This document shows, in pieces, positions 8,212-16,379 of a stretch of 64,000 nt of DNA. A program made the position numbers and the translations under genes. The notes beneath the pieces are model-generated. The model worked only from the letters and a program-made list of their open reading frames with translations. It was not told the origin of the DNA and searched no databases. Each line of letters begins with the position of its first letter. Position 1 is the stretch's first letter. Origin of the DNA: Lacticaseibacillus parakribbianus (GTDB lineage: Bacteria; Bacillota; Bacilli; Lactobacillales; Lactobacillaceae); NCBI RefSeq assembly GCF_025490915.1, contig NZ_JANQBA010000001.1, positions 372,001-436,000 on the forward strand. The letters run 5' to 3'.

Positions 8212-8608
8212 AAAAATGGCCGCCGCAACGATTCGGTTGCGGCGGCCGCGCCGAAGCCACCGGACTCGGTGAATCCGGTGGCCTTGGCTTATTCGGTTAC
8301 GTTCCTGGCTTCTGCTTACCGTGGTGGTGCCATTGCGCCCACCGGTTCCGGTCACCGCACGGCTAACTCGCTTGGGAGTGGCGGTGGCCGGCCTGCAGCC
8401 GGTGGGGTGGTGCGGCGTCCCTGGTATTCCCCTAAGTATGGTCCCGGGGTTGCACGAAAACTCTCGAGTTGAAAGCCGTGTGGCGATACACTGCGGCCTG
8501 GCATGGGTGGGGGCTGTCGCCTTGGTGCGAACCGCTGGCGCAGTCCCGCGCGGTGGATACTACGGCAACCAAGGCCTTGGCCGCCTCCCCGCACAAGAAC
8601 AATCATTC
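8212..8608 (-). ncRNA. candidate structured RNA A (unrecognised family; homologue of RNA B)
   Basis: This fills most of the 590-base gap between the peptidase gene and rplT; no plausible coding frame fits. A promoter lies at 8615-8643, and the transcript would end at a strong terminator (arms 8218-8229 and 8236-8247, U-run at 8212-8216). Three blocks are identical to, and in the same order as, blocks in RNA B: 8249-8262 (14 bases), 8449-8461 (13) and 8500-8512 (13). Hairpins at 8256-8282 and 8459-8470 (plus coordinates) are kept in RNA B with different base pairs. No GAGGAAAGUCC (RNase P), tRNA-like 3' end (tmRNA), SRP or T-box motif is present. Function unknown. Confidence 0.65.
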
Positions 8609-8614
8609 GCATGT

Positions 8615-8643
8615 AGCTTAACACCAGACCAATTTGGCGTCAA
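8615..8643 (-). promoter_or_regulatory. promoter of structured RNA A
   Basis: Reverse-complement TTGACG, 17-bp spacer, TAAGCT preceded by TGT (extended -10). It sits just after the rplT terminator, so RNA A is an independent transcript. Confidence 0.5.
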
Positions 8644-8668
8644 ACATTATGCCTCGTCATCACGCTGC

Positions 8669-8698
8669 AAAAAATCCCACCGCAAGCGCGGTGGGATT
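8669..8698 (-). terminator. terminator of the infC-rpmI-rplT operon
   Basis: Reverse strand: 11-bp perfect arms (8673-8683 and 8688-8698) followed by a U-run, directly after the rplT stop. Confidence 0.9.
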
Positions 8699-8709
8699 CA
8701 CTAGTCAGA

Positions 8710-9066
8710 TTAAGCCAAAGCCTTCTTGGCAGCGTCTGCAAGGGCCGTGAAGCCTGCAGGATCTGCGATGGCGATGTCGGCCAGCATCTTGCGGTTCATG
8801 TCGATGTTGGCAACCTTCAAGCCGTGCATCAACTTGCTGTAAGAAATGTCGTTCAGACGCGCTGCGGCGTTGATCCGCGCGATCCACAGGGAGCGGAAGT
8901 TGCGCTTCTTAGCGCGACGGTCGCGGAATGCGTAGCGGTAGGATACCATGACCTGAGCATTGGCTGCCTTGAACAGCAGGTGCTTGGCCCCACGGTAGCC
9001 CTTGGCGAGCTTTAAGACCTTCTTACGACGTTTGCGAGTTACGGTTCCACCTTTAACACGTGGCAT
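8710..9066 (-). CDS. rplT: 50S ribosomal protein L20
   Basis: 118 residues, the standard length. It begins [19 protein letters not shown] and contains [20 protein letters not shown], diagnostic for bL20. L20 binds 23S rRNA early in 50S assembly and in Firmicutes represses its operon through the infC leader. Last gene of infC-rpmI-rplT, followed by a strong terminator. Confidence 0.98.
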   Translation of the reverse strand: MPRVKGGTVTRKRRKKVLKLAKGYRGAKHLLFKAANAQVMVSYRYAFRDRRAKKRNFRSLWIARINAAARLNDISYSKLMHGLKVANIDMNRKMLADIAIADPAGFTALADAAKKALA

Positions 9067-9120
9067 TAGAAATTCCTCCTCTAATAATTAAGCGAACTGA
9101 GTAATGTGCGCGAGGCGCAA

Positions 9121-9321
9121 TTACTTCATCTGGCTGAGCATCTGGCGGATCCGCTTCATATCGGAGTGGGATACCAATGCTGACTTGCGCAACTGACGAC
9201 GTTGCTTCTTGGTCTTACCGTGGAAACGGTGGCTGGTGTAAGCGTGACCCCGCTTCAGAGCACCACTAGCGGTCTTCTTGAAGCGCTTGGCAGATGCACG
9301 GTGTGTCTTGAATTTTGGCAT
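9121..9321 (-). CDS. rpmI: 50S ribosomal protein L35
   Basis: 66 residues, very basic, beginning [17 protein letters not shown] with the family's conserved [13 protein letters not shown] segment. It lies between infC and rplT as in nearly all bacteria. Confidence 0.98.
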
Positions 9322-9352
9322 GACGATAATTCCTCCTAGTGACTTAGTCTGA

Positions 9353-9871
9353 CTATTTCTTGTCAGCTTTTGGTGCGAGCATCATGAACATGCTCCGTCC
9401 GTCCATCTTCGGGCGGGCTTCAACAGTAGCCAATTCCTCAACGGCCTTGGCCATCTGCTCCAGAACCTTTTGTCCGAGGTCCTTGTGGGTGATCGCACGA
9501 CCGCGGAAGCGGACGGTCACCTTGACCTTGTCCCCTTTTTCGAGGAACTTGGACGCGTTTTTCAACCGGGTGTTGAAGTCTGCCTCGCCGATGGTCGGGC
9601 TCAGGCGGATCTCCTTGATGCTGATGGTTTTCTGTTTCTTACGCGCCTCACGCTGCTTTTTTTGCAGCTCGAAGCGAAACTTCCCGTAATCCATGATCCG
9701 GGCAACTGGCGGCTTGGCGGTTGGGGAAACCAGAACCAGGTCCAGGCTTACCGATTGCGCAAGCTCGAGTGCCTCGTGCGTGCTTTTGACCCCGAGTTGT
9801 TCACCAGTCTGGGAAATCAGTCGAACTTCACGGGAACGAATCCCGTCGTTGACCATCATATCTCTTGCTAT
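9353..9871 (-). CDS. infC: translation initiation factor IF-3, ATA start codon
   Basis: 172 residues if started at ATA (9871). The sequence is typical IF-3: [13 protein letters not shown], then [14 protein letters not shown] at the linker and [16 protein letters not shown] in the C-domain. The first ATG (9859) lacks a Shine-Dalgarno at useful distance. GGAGGT lies 8 nt before an in-frame ATA, giving (M)[11 protein letters not shown], the N-terminus seen in related IF-3s. infC commonly starts at AUU so that IF-3, which rejects non-AUG starts, represses its own synthesis; AUA would act the same way. First gene of its operon. Confidence 0.95.
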
Positions 9872-9883
9872 GGCAGTTCACCT

Positions 9884-10020
9884 CCGAAAATATTTTGTGA
9901 CAAAACAAGGACGCCGAAGAGCCCACTATGAGCCCCGCCGCGTCGTTAAATACCGATCATATCAACCCAGCGGCCAGAGGCATAGGTGAGAAGCGGGAAC
10001 TTCTGCTTGTTTTCTCAACG
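9884..10020 (-). promoter_or_regulatory. infC operon leader RNA (probable L20 leader)
   Basis: About 140 nt between the promoter and the infC Shine-Dalgarno. It contains AGAAGTTCCCGCTTCTCACC (reverse strand), a hairpin motif recurrent in Firmicutes infC leaders, and an 8-bp long-range pairing (10006-10013 with 9902-9909). In Bacillus the corresponding leader binds L20 and attenuates the operon. I infer the same role; I see no convincing terminator inside the leader. Confidence 0.55.
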
Positions 10021-10026
10021 TTCTCT

Positions 10027-10055
10027 AGTATACGGACTCGCAGGCCGGGTGTCAA
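10027..10055 (-). promoter_or_regulatory. promoter of infC-rpmI-rplT
   Basis: Reverse-complement TTGACA, 17-bp spacer, TATACT: close to consensus, fitting a highly expressed ribosomal operon. Confidence 0.85.
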
Positions 10056-10064
10056 ATGAAAGTT

Positions 10065-10433
10065 TCATTCATCGCCGGACCGCGACTGGTGCAGCGACTC
10101 AAGCCACTGGCGCCGCTTTAAGATTAGGTTGGCCAACCAGGTCACGGCCGCGATGCCGACGCTGCCAAACACCGCGACCCCGTGCGGCTCAAAGGCAATT
10201 AGGCTGAACCACCAGCTGGCGATGCCGTAGACGGCCCCAAGCGCCAAGGCCATCACCGAAAGCCAGATCAGGATGAATCCCCGCCCGTTGTGGGCCAGCA
10301 AGCGCATCATCCGCCGGTCGCGCCGCCCGGGCAGCGCCGCGAGCAGCAACACGCTGCCGGTCAAAAGCCCCATGGCAATCAGCTCGGTCACGCCAAAAAG
10401 CAGGAACCACGAGCCCCAAAGTTGCAGGATCAC
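10065..10433 (-). CDS. small membrane protein of unknown function (possibly DUF3899-like)
   Basis: 122 residues with three hydrophobic spans: about residues 4-32, 50-75 and 85-102, separated by short charged loops (GRRDRRMM), and a polar C-tail. The GTG start at 10433 has GGAGG 7 nt upstream; the open frame extends further but without a ribosome site. Size and three-span layout resemble DUF3899 proteins of lactobacilli, but I cannot confirm that. It ends just before the infC promoter, facing the same way. Confidence 0.55.
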   Translation of the reverse strand: MILQLWGSWFLLFGVTELIAMGLLTGSVLLLAALPGRRDRRMMRLLAHNGRGFILIWLSVMALALGAVYGIASWWFSLIAFEPHGVAVFGSVGIAAVTWLANLILKRRQWLESLHQSRSGDE

Positions 10434-10501
10434 CCTACCGCCTCCATTTCTAGGAGACAGCTTAGCACGCCGGCGTTGCCGGTGCAAGCAGCGCCGCCCG
10501 C

Positions 10502-10530
10502 TTGCACCCGCCACCGCCAAGCGGTACACT
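10502..10530 (+). promoter_or_regulatory. promoter of the histidine phosphatase gene
   Basis: TTGCAC, 17-bp spacer, TACACT, 21 bases before the ATG. Confidence 0.6.
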
Positions 10531-10551
10531 GGCCAAAAACAGGAGGCCACC

Positions 10552-11085
10552 ATGCAGATTGACTTGATTCGCCACTCGGAACCCGACTACGGCCAGGTTC
10601 GGGCCGCCGACTACTTCGGCTTTGGGTTGGATTTCAGCCAGCTCACCCCGCGCGGCGTTGCCATCGCCCAGGCCGCGGCGCGTGACCCCCGGCTTCAAGG
10701 CGTGGACCTGATGCTCAGCTCCCCTTACACCCGGGCCCTGCAGACGGCGCTTGAGCTGACCCGCCACACCGCGATTCCCGTGCAGGTGGAACTCGGACTG
10801 CACGAGTGGCGCCCCGACATGACGGGCACCAGGCTTCGCACCGCTGCTCAAGCCGACGAAGCCCACGCGGCCTTTTTGGCGCACCACGGCCGGGCCACCC
10901 CCGACAGTCCCTGGGACTACGAAACCGCCGCGCAGGTGCGCGCCCGGGCCGCCGCGGTGTTCGACCGCTACTCCGACCAGGGCTTCCACCACATCGCCTG
11001 CGTCACCCACGGCGTGGTGATGCGCCAGTTCCACCCGCAGGCCAAGATCGGCTACTGCGAGTTCATCACGATCGACTGGCGCTAG
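10552..11085 (+). CDS. histidine phosphatase family protein
   Basis: 177 residues. DLIRHSEPDY carries the phosphorylated histidine (residue 8, RHS instead of the common RHG), SSPYTRALQTA is the conserved arginine motif, and CVTHGVVMR holds the second catalytic histidine. The family includes phosphoglycerate-mutase-like phosphatases; the substrate is not predictable. The ATG at 10552 follows AGGAGG. Monocistronic with its own promoter and a shared terminator. Confidence 0.85.
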   Translation: MQIDLIRHSEPDYGQVRAADYFGFGLDFSQLTPRGVAIAQAAARDPRLQGVDLMLSSPYTRALQTALELTRHTAIPVQVELGLHEWRPDMTGTRLRTAAQADEAHAAFLAHHGRATPDSPWDYETAAQVRARAAAVFDRYSDQGFHHIACVTHGVVMRQFHPQAKIGYCEFITIDWR

Positions 11086-11117
11086 CGGCCGGCGGTCTAG
11101 CACCACCTGAAGGCAGC

Positions 11118-11154
11118 AAAAAAACGTTTCGCAACAAACTGCGAAACGTTTTTT
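11118..11154. terminator. bidirectional terminator between phosphatase gene and thrS
   Basis: Arms 11123-11133 and 11140-11150 are perfect, flanked by an A-run and a T-run. Confidence 0.9.
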
Positions 11155-11160
11155 AATTGC

Positions 11161-13131
11161 TTAATCGGCGAGCTTGGCGCCTTCGCCGCGCTTGTGCTTG
11201 CCGTCGCGGGAGAAGTTCTTGACTTCCGCCTGCACGGATTCGAGGAACATGTTGGCCGGCATCTCCTCGGAGTCGGACTTGCCGTACTTGCGAACGGACA
11301 CGCTGGCCGCGTTCACTTCGTCATCCCCCACCACGATGGTGTAAGGAATCTTGTTGGTCTGAGCCTCGCGAATCTTGTAGCCCATCTTCTCGTTGCGAGC
11401 GTCAAGCTCTGGCCGCAGACCGGCATTGAGCAGCGCCGTCTTCAGGTTCTTGGCGTAATCCAGCTGCTTGTCGGAAACCGGGATGATTGCAATCTGGGTC
11501 GGGGCCAACCAGGTTGGGAAGGCACCCTTGTAGATTTCGGTCAGGTAGGCGATGAAGCGCTCCATGGTGCCGACGATGCCGCGGTGGATCATGACCGGAC
11601 GGTGCTCCTGGTTGTCGTTGCCGACGTACGTCAGGCCGAAGCGCTCAGGTAGCATGAAGTCCAGCTGAATGGTGGACATGGTCTCGTCGTTGCCAAGCGC
11701 GGTCTTGGTCTGGATGTCGAGCTTCGGGCCGTAGAACGCGGCTTCACCTTCGGCCTCGTAGTAGTCCAGGCCCAAGTCGTCCATGGCGGCCTTCAACATG
11801 CTCTGGCTGCGGGTCCACATTTCCTCGTCGTCGAAGTACTTGGCGGTGTTCTTCGGGTCGCGGTAGGACAGGCGGAAGGTGTAGTCGTTGATGTTGAAGT
11901 CTTCGTAGACGTTCATGATCAGGCGCAAGATCTTCTTGAATTCCTCTTGAACCTGGTCGAGGGCGACGAAGGTGTGACCGTCGTTCAGGGTCATTTCACG
12001 CACCCGCTGCAGGCCGGACAAGGCACCGGACTTCTCGTAGCGGTGCATCATGCCAAGCTCCGCGATCCGCAGCGGCAGTTCCTTGTAGGAGCGGATGTGG
12101 TGCTTGTAGACCTGGATGTGGCTCGGGCAGTTCATCGGCCGCAGCTCGAGCATTTCGCCGTCGCCCATGTCCATCGGTGGGAACATGTCTTCGCGGTAGT
12201 GCTCCCAGTGGCCGGAGGTCTTGTAAAGGTCCAGGTTGGCCAGTACCGGGGTGTAAACGTGCTCGTAGCCATCGGCGAGTTCCTTGTCGATGATGTAGCG
12301 CTCGATCACGCGGCGAATCGTCGCGCCGTTGGGCATCCAGTAAGGCAGGCCGGCGCCGACCTTGGGATCGACGAAGAACAAGTCGAGGTCACGGCCGATG
12401 TTGCGGTGGTCGCGCTCCTTGGCTTCCTGGCGGCGCTTGGCGTCGTCTTCAAGCTCGGCCGCCTTGTAGTAAGCCGTCGCGTAGATCCGCTGCAGCATCG
12501 GGTTGGAGGACTTGCCTTCCCAGTAAGCGCCGGCGACGCTCAGCAGGGAGAAGTGCTTGAGGTCCTTCAGGCTTGGCAAAAGTGCCGAGAGCTCGAAGTC
12601 AAAGAAGTCGCCGAGCTTGAAGCCCGCAATCTGGTCGCCGTCAATCTTGGCCAGCAGCTGCAGCTTGAACGGCTCGTTGGCAAAGTAGGCCTCGGCCTCA
12701 CTGCGGCTCAGGCTGGCCGCCTCGATCTCGGGGTTGGCCTTGACGATTTCGGCCATTTTGTCGGCGATGGCCGGCAGCTCGTCGATCGTCAGCTGACGGT
12801 CGTCGCGGTCAGTGTCGTAAAAGAAGCCATCTTCCTGCGCGGCGCCCTTGCCCAGGCGGGTCTCGGGGTGCAGGGCCTTGATGGCCGCGGCCAGCACGAA
12901 GGCGCCGGTTTGGCGCAGCACGGCCAGGCCGTCTGCGGAATCCTTGGTGACGATTTCGACGCTGGCGTCTGCGTTCAGCGCGTGGTCGAGGTTGACCAAG
13001 GCGCCGTCGACCTTGCCGGCCACGGCCTTTTTGGCCAGCGACGTGGAAATGGACTTGGCGATGTCCAGGATGGTGGCGCCGGCCTCAAATGGCTTGACGC
13101 TGTTGTCTGGGAATGTGATGCTGATCGACAT
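11161..13131 (-). CDS. thrS: threonine--tRNA ligase
   Basis: 656 residues. An N-terminal TGS domain (about 1-62) precedes the editing domain and a class II catalytic core with MNCPSH (zinc cysteine), [19 protein letters not shown] (motif 2) and a C-terminal anticodon-binding domain. It charges tRNA-Thr and edits Ser-tRNA-Thr. I use the ATG at 13131 ([11 protein letters not shown]), which follows AAAGGAGAGATTTCT; the open frame runs 14 codons upstream without a ribosome site. Expression is governed by a T-box leader. Confidence 0.97.
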   Translation of the reverse strand: MSISITFPDNSVKPFEAGATILDIAKSISTSLAKKAVAGKVDGALVNLDHALNADASVEIVTKDSADGLAVLRQTGAFVLAAAIKALHPETRLGKGAAQEDGFFYDTDRDDRQLTIDELPAIADKMAEIVKANPEIEAASLSRSEAEAYFANEPFKLQLLAKIDGDQIAGFKLGDFFDFELSALLPSLKDLKHFSLLSVAGAYWEGKSSNPMLQRIYATAYYKAAELEDDAKRRQEAKERDHRNIGRDLDLFFVDPKVGAGLPYWMPNGATIRRVIERYIIDKELADGYEHVYTPVLANLDLYKTSGHWEHYREDMFPPMDMGDGEMLELRPMNCPSHIQVYKHHIRSYKELPLRIAELGMMHRYEKSGALSGLQRVREMTLNDGHTFVALDQVQEEFKKILRLIMNVYEDFNINDYTFRLSYRDPKNTAKYFDDEEMWTRSQSMLKAAMDDLGLDYYEAEGEAAFYGPKLDIQTKTALGNDETMSTIQLDFMLPERFGLTYVGNDNQEHRPVMIHRGIVGTMERFIAYLTEIYKGAFPTWLAPTQIAIIPVSDKQLDYAKNLKTALLNAGLRPELDARNEKMGYKIREAQTNKIPYTIVVGDDEVNAASVSVRKYGKSDSEEMPANMFLESVQAEVKNFSRDGKHKRGEGAKLAD

Positions 13132-13175
13132 AGAAATCTCTCCTTTTGGTAGTGAAAGCAGGGGCGAAAACAAAA

Positions 13176-13385
13176 CGTCCCGGACGTCAATATGACATCC
13201 GGGACGCTAAACACGCGGTTCCACCCGACTTGAAAGCACTGCTTTCCTCTCGATTGGCGCATAACGACGCGACCCGGCCTCAACGAGGCACTCTCGGAAA
13301 GTGGTGCGGATCAGGTCCTGCTCGACTTTCAGCCACGGTCGAGGCTCTCTGGTGAAACATGGTCCTTATTGCTTTCGTCTTCGAT
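13176..13385 (-). promoter_or_regulatory. thrS T-box riboswitch with terminator
   Basis: Reverse strand carries the T-box core GGGTGGAACCGCG (13214-13226) and a terminator with 14-base arms (13176-13189 and 13193-13206) followed by a broken U-run. A basal stem I helix GAAAG/CTTTC encloses a specifier-loop 3' side reading ACC followed by A; ACC (13303-13305) is a threonine codon, matching the gene. The terminator/antiterminator arrangement implies control by uncharged tRNA-Thr. This and the promoter account for the 340-base gap between thrS and dnaI. Confidence 0.9.
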
Positions 13386-13391
13386 ACCTAG

Positions 13392-13420
13392 ATTAAAGCA
13401 CGTTCCGGCAGGCCGCGCAA
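13392..13420 (-). promoter_or_regulatory. promoter of the thrS leader
   Basis: Reverse-complement TTGCGC, 17-bp spacer, TTTAAT, directly upstream of the T-box. Confidence 0.6.
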
Positions 13421-13471
13421 GCCCAAGCGATGAAAAAGTTTGAAAATTGCCGACAGGTGTTCGCCAGTCGC

Positions 13472-14389
13472 CTACCCGTTGCGCCGGTCGCGGCCGCCGA
13501 CCGCCACCTCGGTCGCCAGAAACCGAATGCGTTCCATGATGCGCTGGGCCTTGAGCCCCTCGTTGTTGCCGACCTCGACACCGGCCAAAAAGTCGGTCAG
13601 CTCCGCCATGGTCTTGTTGGAGGTGAACAGCGTCGGCAGCTCCTCTTGCATCCGGTACTGCAGCAAAATGCCCAGCACATCGTCGCGGATCCAGGGGCTG
13701 AGGCTTTCGGCCCCGATGTCATCGATCATCAGCACCGGGGCTTTCTTGATCGCATCGAGCTTGGGTAGCACCGTCTGGTCGCCGATCGCCGCTTTCATCT
13801 CCACGGCAAAGGTCGGCCAATGCACCAGCGTCGACGCCAGCCCCTGCTTGGCCAAATCGTTGGCCATCGCCCCCATCAGGTAGGTCTTGCCGACGCCGAA
13901 GGGCCCGGTCAGGTAAAGCCCTTTGTGAAAGGCCCGTGGCGCCTTGGCCAGCTCGGTGGTGAAGGTCAGCGCCTGAACCAGCGCATCCCCGCGGTTGGTC
14001 GGATCGTAGTCGGCCAGCCGCGCGGCCGCAATCGCCTTGGGCATGTTCAGCGAGGTCACCAAGGCCTTTTGCGACGCCTGGGCTTCTTGGGCGCGTTTGG
14101 CCGGGGTCGGCTCGTAGGTGATGTCGATCAGGCGATTGGACACCACCAGCTTGGGGGTGTAACCGGCCTGCTGCATCGGGGTGGTCACCTTGCCGTCTCG
14201 GGCGTTGACGTACTCGTAGATTTTGGCCGCGCCGCGGTTGACCGCGTCCGGGGCCAAGGCGTCGGCGTTTTGCTGTAGGAAGGCCTGCACCGCCTCATCC
14301 GCCACCGCCGCCTGCATCATGGTCGTGTAAGCCTGATTCAACCGGCGCTTGTCCATCACCTGCGCCAGCTCGTCTTTCATGGTTTTCAT
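13472..14389 (-). CDS. dnaI: primosomal protein DnaI (helicase loader)
   Basis: 305 residues. An N-terminal helicase-interaction region is followed by an AAA+ domain with Walker A GPFGVGKT (residues 162-169), Walker B VLMIDDIG and a sensor region LFTSNKTM. DnaI loads the replicative helicase together with DnaB and DnaD in Firmicutes. Its ATG overlaps the dnaB stop (ATGA), showing coupling. Confidence 0.95.
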   Translation of the reverse strand: MKTMKDELAQVMDKRRLNQAYTTMMQAAVADEAVQAFLQQNADALAPDAVNRGAAKIYEYVNARDGKVTTPMQQAGYTPKLVVSNRLIDITYEPTPAKRAQEAQASQKALVTSLNMPKAIAAARLADYDPTNRGDALVQALTFTTELAKAPRAFHKGLYLTGPFGVGKTYLMGAMANDLAKQGLASTLVHWPTFAVEMKAAIGDQTVLPKLDAIKKAPVLMIDDIGAESLSPWIRDDVLGILLQYRMQEELPTLFTSNKTMAELTDFLAGVEVGNNEGLKAQRIMERIRFLATEVAVGGRDRRNG

Positions 14390-15753
14390 TGGCCGCTTCC
14401 TCCGTGTTCTTCAAGTTGGCGAAGCGCCGCCAGCCTGGCCGCGATTTCCGCCTGCTGGGAGCTTGACACCGCCTGCTCCTTGGGCTTGTAGTCGGCCTTG
14501 CTCCAGGCCGGCATCTGCTCCTGCCGCGCCGGGCGGCTGTTGCTGCGCCGCGCCGGCTGGCGGGTCTTGCGTTCTGCGAAGGCCTTGATCTCGGCCAAGG
14601 CACTGGCCGGGTCCGTGACACCGGCCTTCAGCCAGCGGTTGACGATGGCGTCCAGGTAGGCCTGGTTGAGCGAGTCGTTGGTCTGCAGGATGTAATCGAC
14701 CAGCACGTTGATCGTCGCGTCCGGCAGCACGTGGCGCTGCACCAGCTTGCGCAGCGCGGCGATCTCGTTGGGTGCTGCGTACATATTGGGGTTCTTGGCC
14801 TTCTTGGTCGCCTCGAGAAATTCGCGAACCGACAGCTTGCTGGCTCGCGCAACCAAGGCGGCCTCATCCGCACTCAGCTTGCCCGTGGCCGCCGCGACGG
14901 GTTCGGGCGCGGCCGCAACCGTGGACTTGGGTACCAGGTGCGGCGCCTGTTCCTGGTAGGTCTGCTCGGCGTAAAGCCGAACCTGCCGCAGGTCGATTCC
15001 GCCGGTGACAAAATCCACCGCCGGCTCGATCAGCCGGGCCAAATCCACTGGCGCCAGGCCGTAAAACTTGGCAATCTGGTACAGCCGCGCCCGGTTGCGC
15101 TCGAGTTCGCTGACATCGACATTGGTGCGGCGCAAAAGCTGTGCCACCAGCGCCCAATCAAAGCCCTGGCCATCGCCCAAGGTGACCGCTGGCGTCGGCT
15201 TTTGGCGAACCTGGGCGTTATCGGCCGCCGCCTGCTCGGTTGGCGCGACGCGCGTCAGCGAGAAGACATCGAGCAGCTGCGCCGAGATGTTGGTCCAATT
15301 GGCGTTGTGAACGTTGCGCAGCGTGTAGCGCTCGGTCAGCTGGTGGTAGCGCTGCTCGCCGACGCGGTCGTACAGCAAAAGCCCGAGCGTCGGGTCGTGG
15401 AAGAAGGAATCGGGCTCGACCGGGCGGTGCAGCTCGTAGGCGTAAAAGCGCCCGAGGTCATCGACTTGCGTGTAGGTCTGAAGCAAGGCGACCGCCTCCA
15501 GCCGCACCCGCGCCTCGTAAAGCTCATCGAGGCTGACCCCGAGCATGTCCAAAAGGGCCGTTTGCTTTTGCCGCTCGCGCAGCGCCACCGTCGCCGGCGC
15601 GACTTGCCACAGGCTGAGGTACAGCGCCAAGGCGGTGGGGCCGATCAGCGGTTGGTACAGGCTGATGGCCACGTCTTGATCTAGGTTACTGAAGTACGTG
15701 GCCGTGGAGATGATGTAATCATCTTGGGCCATGAAGTTCGCCGGCCTTTGCAT
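14386..15753 (-). CDS. dnaB: replication initiation/membrane attachment protein DnaB
   Basis: 455 residues with two DnaB/DnaD-type regions: an N-terminal winged-helix part (ATYFSNLDQDVAISLYQPLIG) and a C-terminal domain2 with VLVDYILQTND and IVNRWLKAGV. This is the Firmicutes helicase co-loader, not the helicase. The ATG at 15753 follows GGAGGAATCCGG; the longer open frame is not supported. The basic, Arg/Pro-rich linker near residues 395-430 is probably disordered. It lies between nrdR and dnaI as in Bacillus. Confidence 0.93.
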   Translation of the reverse strand: MQRPANFMAQDDYIISTATYFSNLDQDVAISLYQPLIGPTALALYLSLWQVAPATVALRERQKQTALLDMLGVSLDELYEARVRLEAVALLQTYTQVDDLGRFYAYELHRPVEPDSFFHDPTLGLLLYDRVGEQRYHQLTERYTLRNVHNANWTNISAQLLDVFSLTRVAPTEQAAADNAQVRQKPTPAVTLGDGQGFDWALVAQLLRRTNVDVSELERNRARLYQIAKFYGLAPVDLARLIEPAVDFVTGGIDLRQVRLYAEQTYQEQAPHLVPKSTVAAAPEPVAAATGKLSADEAALVARASKLSVREFLEATKKAKNPNMYAAPNEIAALRKLVQRHVLPDATINVLVDYILQTNDSLNQAYLDAIVNRWLKAGVTDPASALAEIKAFAERKTRQPARRSNSRPARQEQMPAWSKADYKPKEQAVSSSQQAEIAARLAALRQLEEHGGSGQ

Positions 15754-15786
15754 CCGGATTCCTCCTTTCGGCGCGACACGCCGGGT

Positions 15787-15816
15787 AAAAAAGGCGCCGG
15801 CGCAATCGCCAACGCC
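15787..15816 (-). terminator. intra-operon terminator between nrdR and dnaB
   Basis: Arms 15793-15802 and 15807-15816 (two G-U pairs on the reverse strand) with a U-run at 15787-15792; the arm overlaps the nrdR stop codon. It probably lowers dnaB-dnaI transcription relative to nrdR. Confidence 0.75.
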
Positions 15817-15817
15817 T

Positions 15818-16286
15818 ATTTTTTGGACTGCTTTTCCTTCTTCATCATGTCCTGCAGCTCCTGCATGAAGACCGACATGTCCTTGAACTGCCGGTACACG
15901 CTGGCAAAGCGGATGTAGGCCACGTCGTCGACGTCGGCGAGCTGCTTCATCACGTACTCGCCGATGGCCTGGCTTGAGACCTCGTTTTCCCCGATCGCCC
16001 GCAGCTTGTTCTCCACGCCTTCGACAATCGACTGCATCTGTTCCATGGTGACCGGCCGCTTCTCGGCGGCGCGAATCAGGCCCTTGAGAATCTTCTCGCG
16101 GTTGAACTCCTCGCGGGTGCCGTTCTTCTTGATGACCAACAACGGCGTTTGCTCCACCCGCTCGAAGCTGGTGAAGCGAAACCCGCAGTTCTCGCACTCG
16201 CGGCGCCGCCGAATCGCACGGCCGCCGTCAGTGGGCCGCGAGTCAACGACCCGCGAGCTGTTGTGATGACAATGTGGGCATTGCAA
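15818..16286 (-). CDS. nrdR: transcriptional repressor NrdR (stop codon extends to 15816)
   Basis: 156 residues; stop is TAG at 15816-15818. Zinc ribbon cysteines at 3, 6, 31 and 34 (CPHC...CENC), RRRRE basic helix, then the ATP-cone domain ([16 protein letters not shown]). NrdR represses ribonucleotide reductase genes when dATP is high. The start is TTG at 16286, since the first codons TTG CAA TGC encode the family N-terminus MQCPHC; AGAGGG lies upstream. The following terminator separates it partly from dnaB-dnaI. Confidence 0.95.
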
Positions 16287-16315
16287 AAGGCCACCCTCTT
16301 TGTAGTTGATACCAC

Positions 16316-16339
16316 ATTATAACACGCCACATGTAGTGT
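16316..16339 (-). promoter_or_regulatory. nrdR promoter -10 with overlapping candidate NrdR box
   Basis: Reverse-complement TATAAT at 16316-16321. Directly upstream, 16324-16339 reads (plus) ACGCCACATGTAGTGT, matching 13 of 16 positions of the ACACTATATGTAGTGT-type NrdR box by my count. Position over the promoter suggests autorepression; this is inference. Confidence 0.4.
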
Positions 16340-16379
16340 GGCACCTGTTTCAGGACAACAGTTCAGAAACACCGGCAAC

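Noticed and set aside
8212-8608. RNA A as RNase P RNA, tmRNA or cobalamin riboswitch
   Set aside because: No GAGGAAAGUCC or tRNA-like end. A short AAGCCAGGA resembles a cobalamin-box fragment, but the other conserved boxes are missing and it is absent from RNA B.
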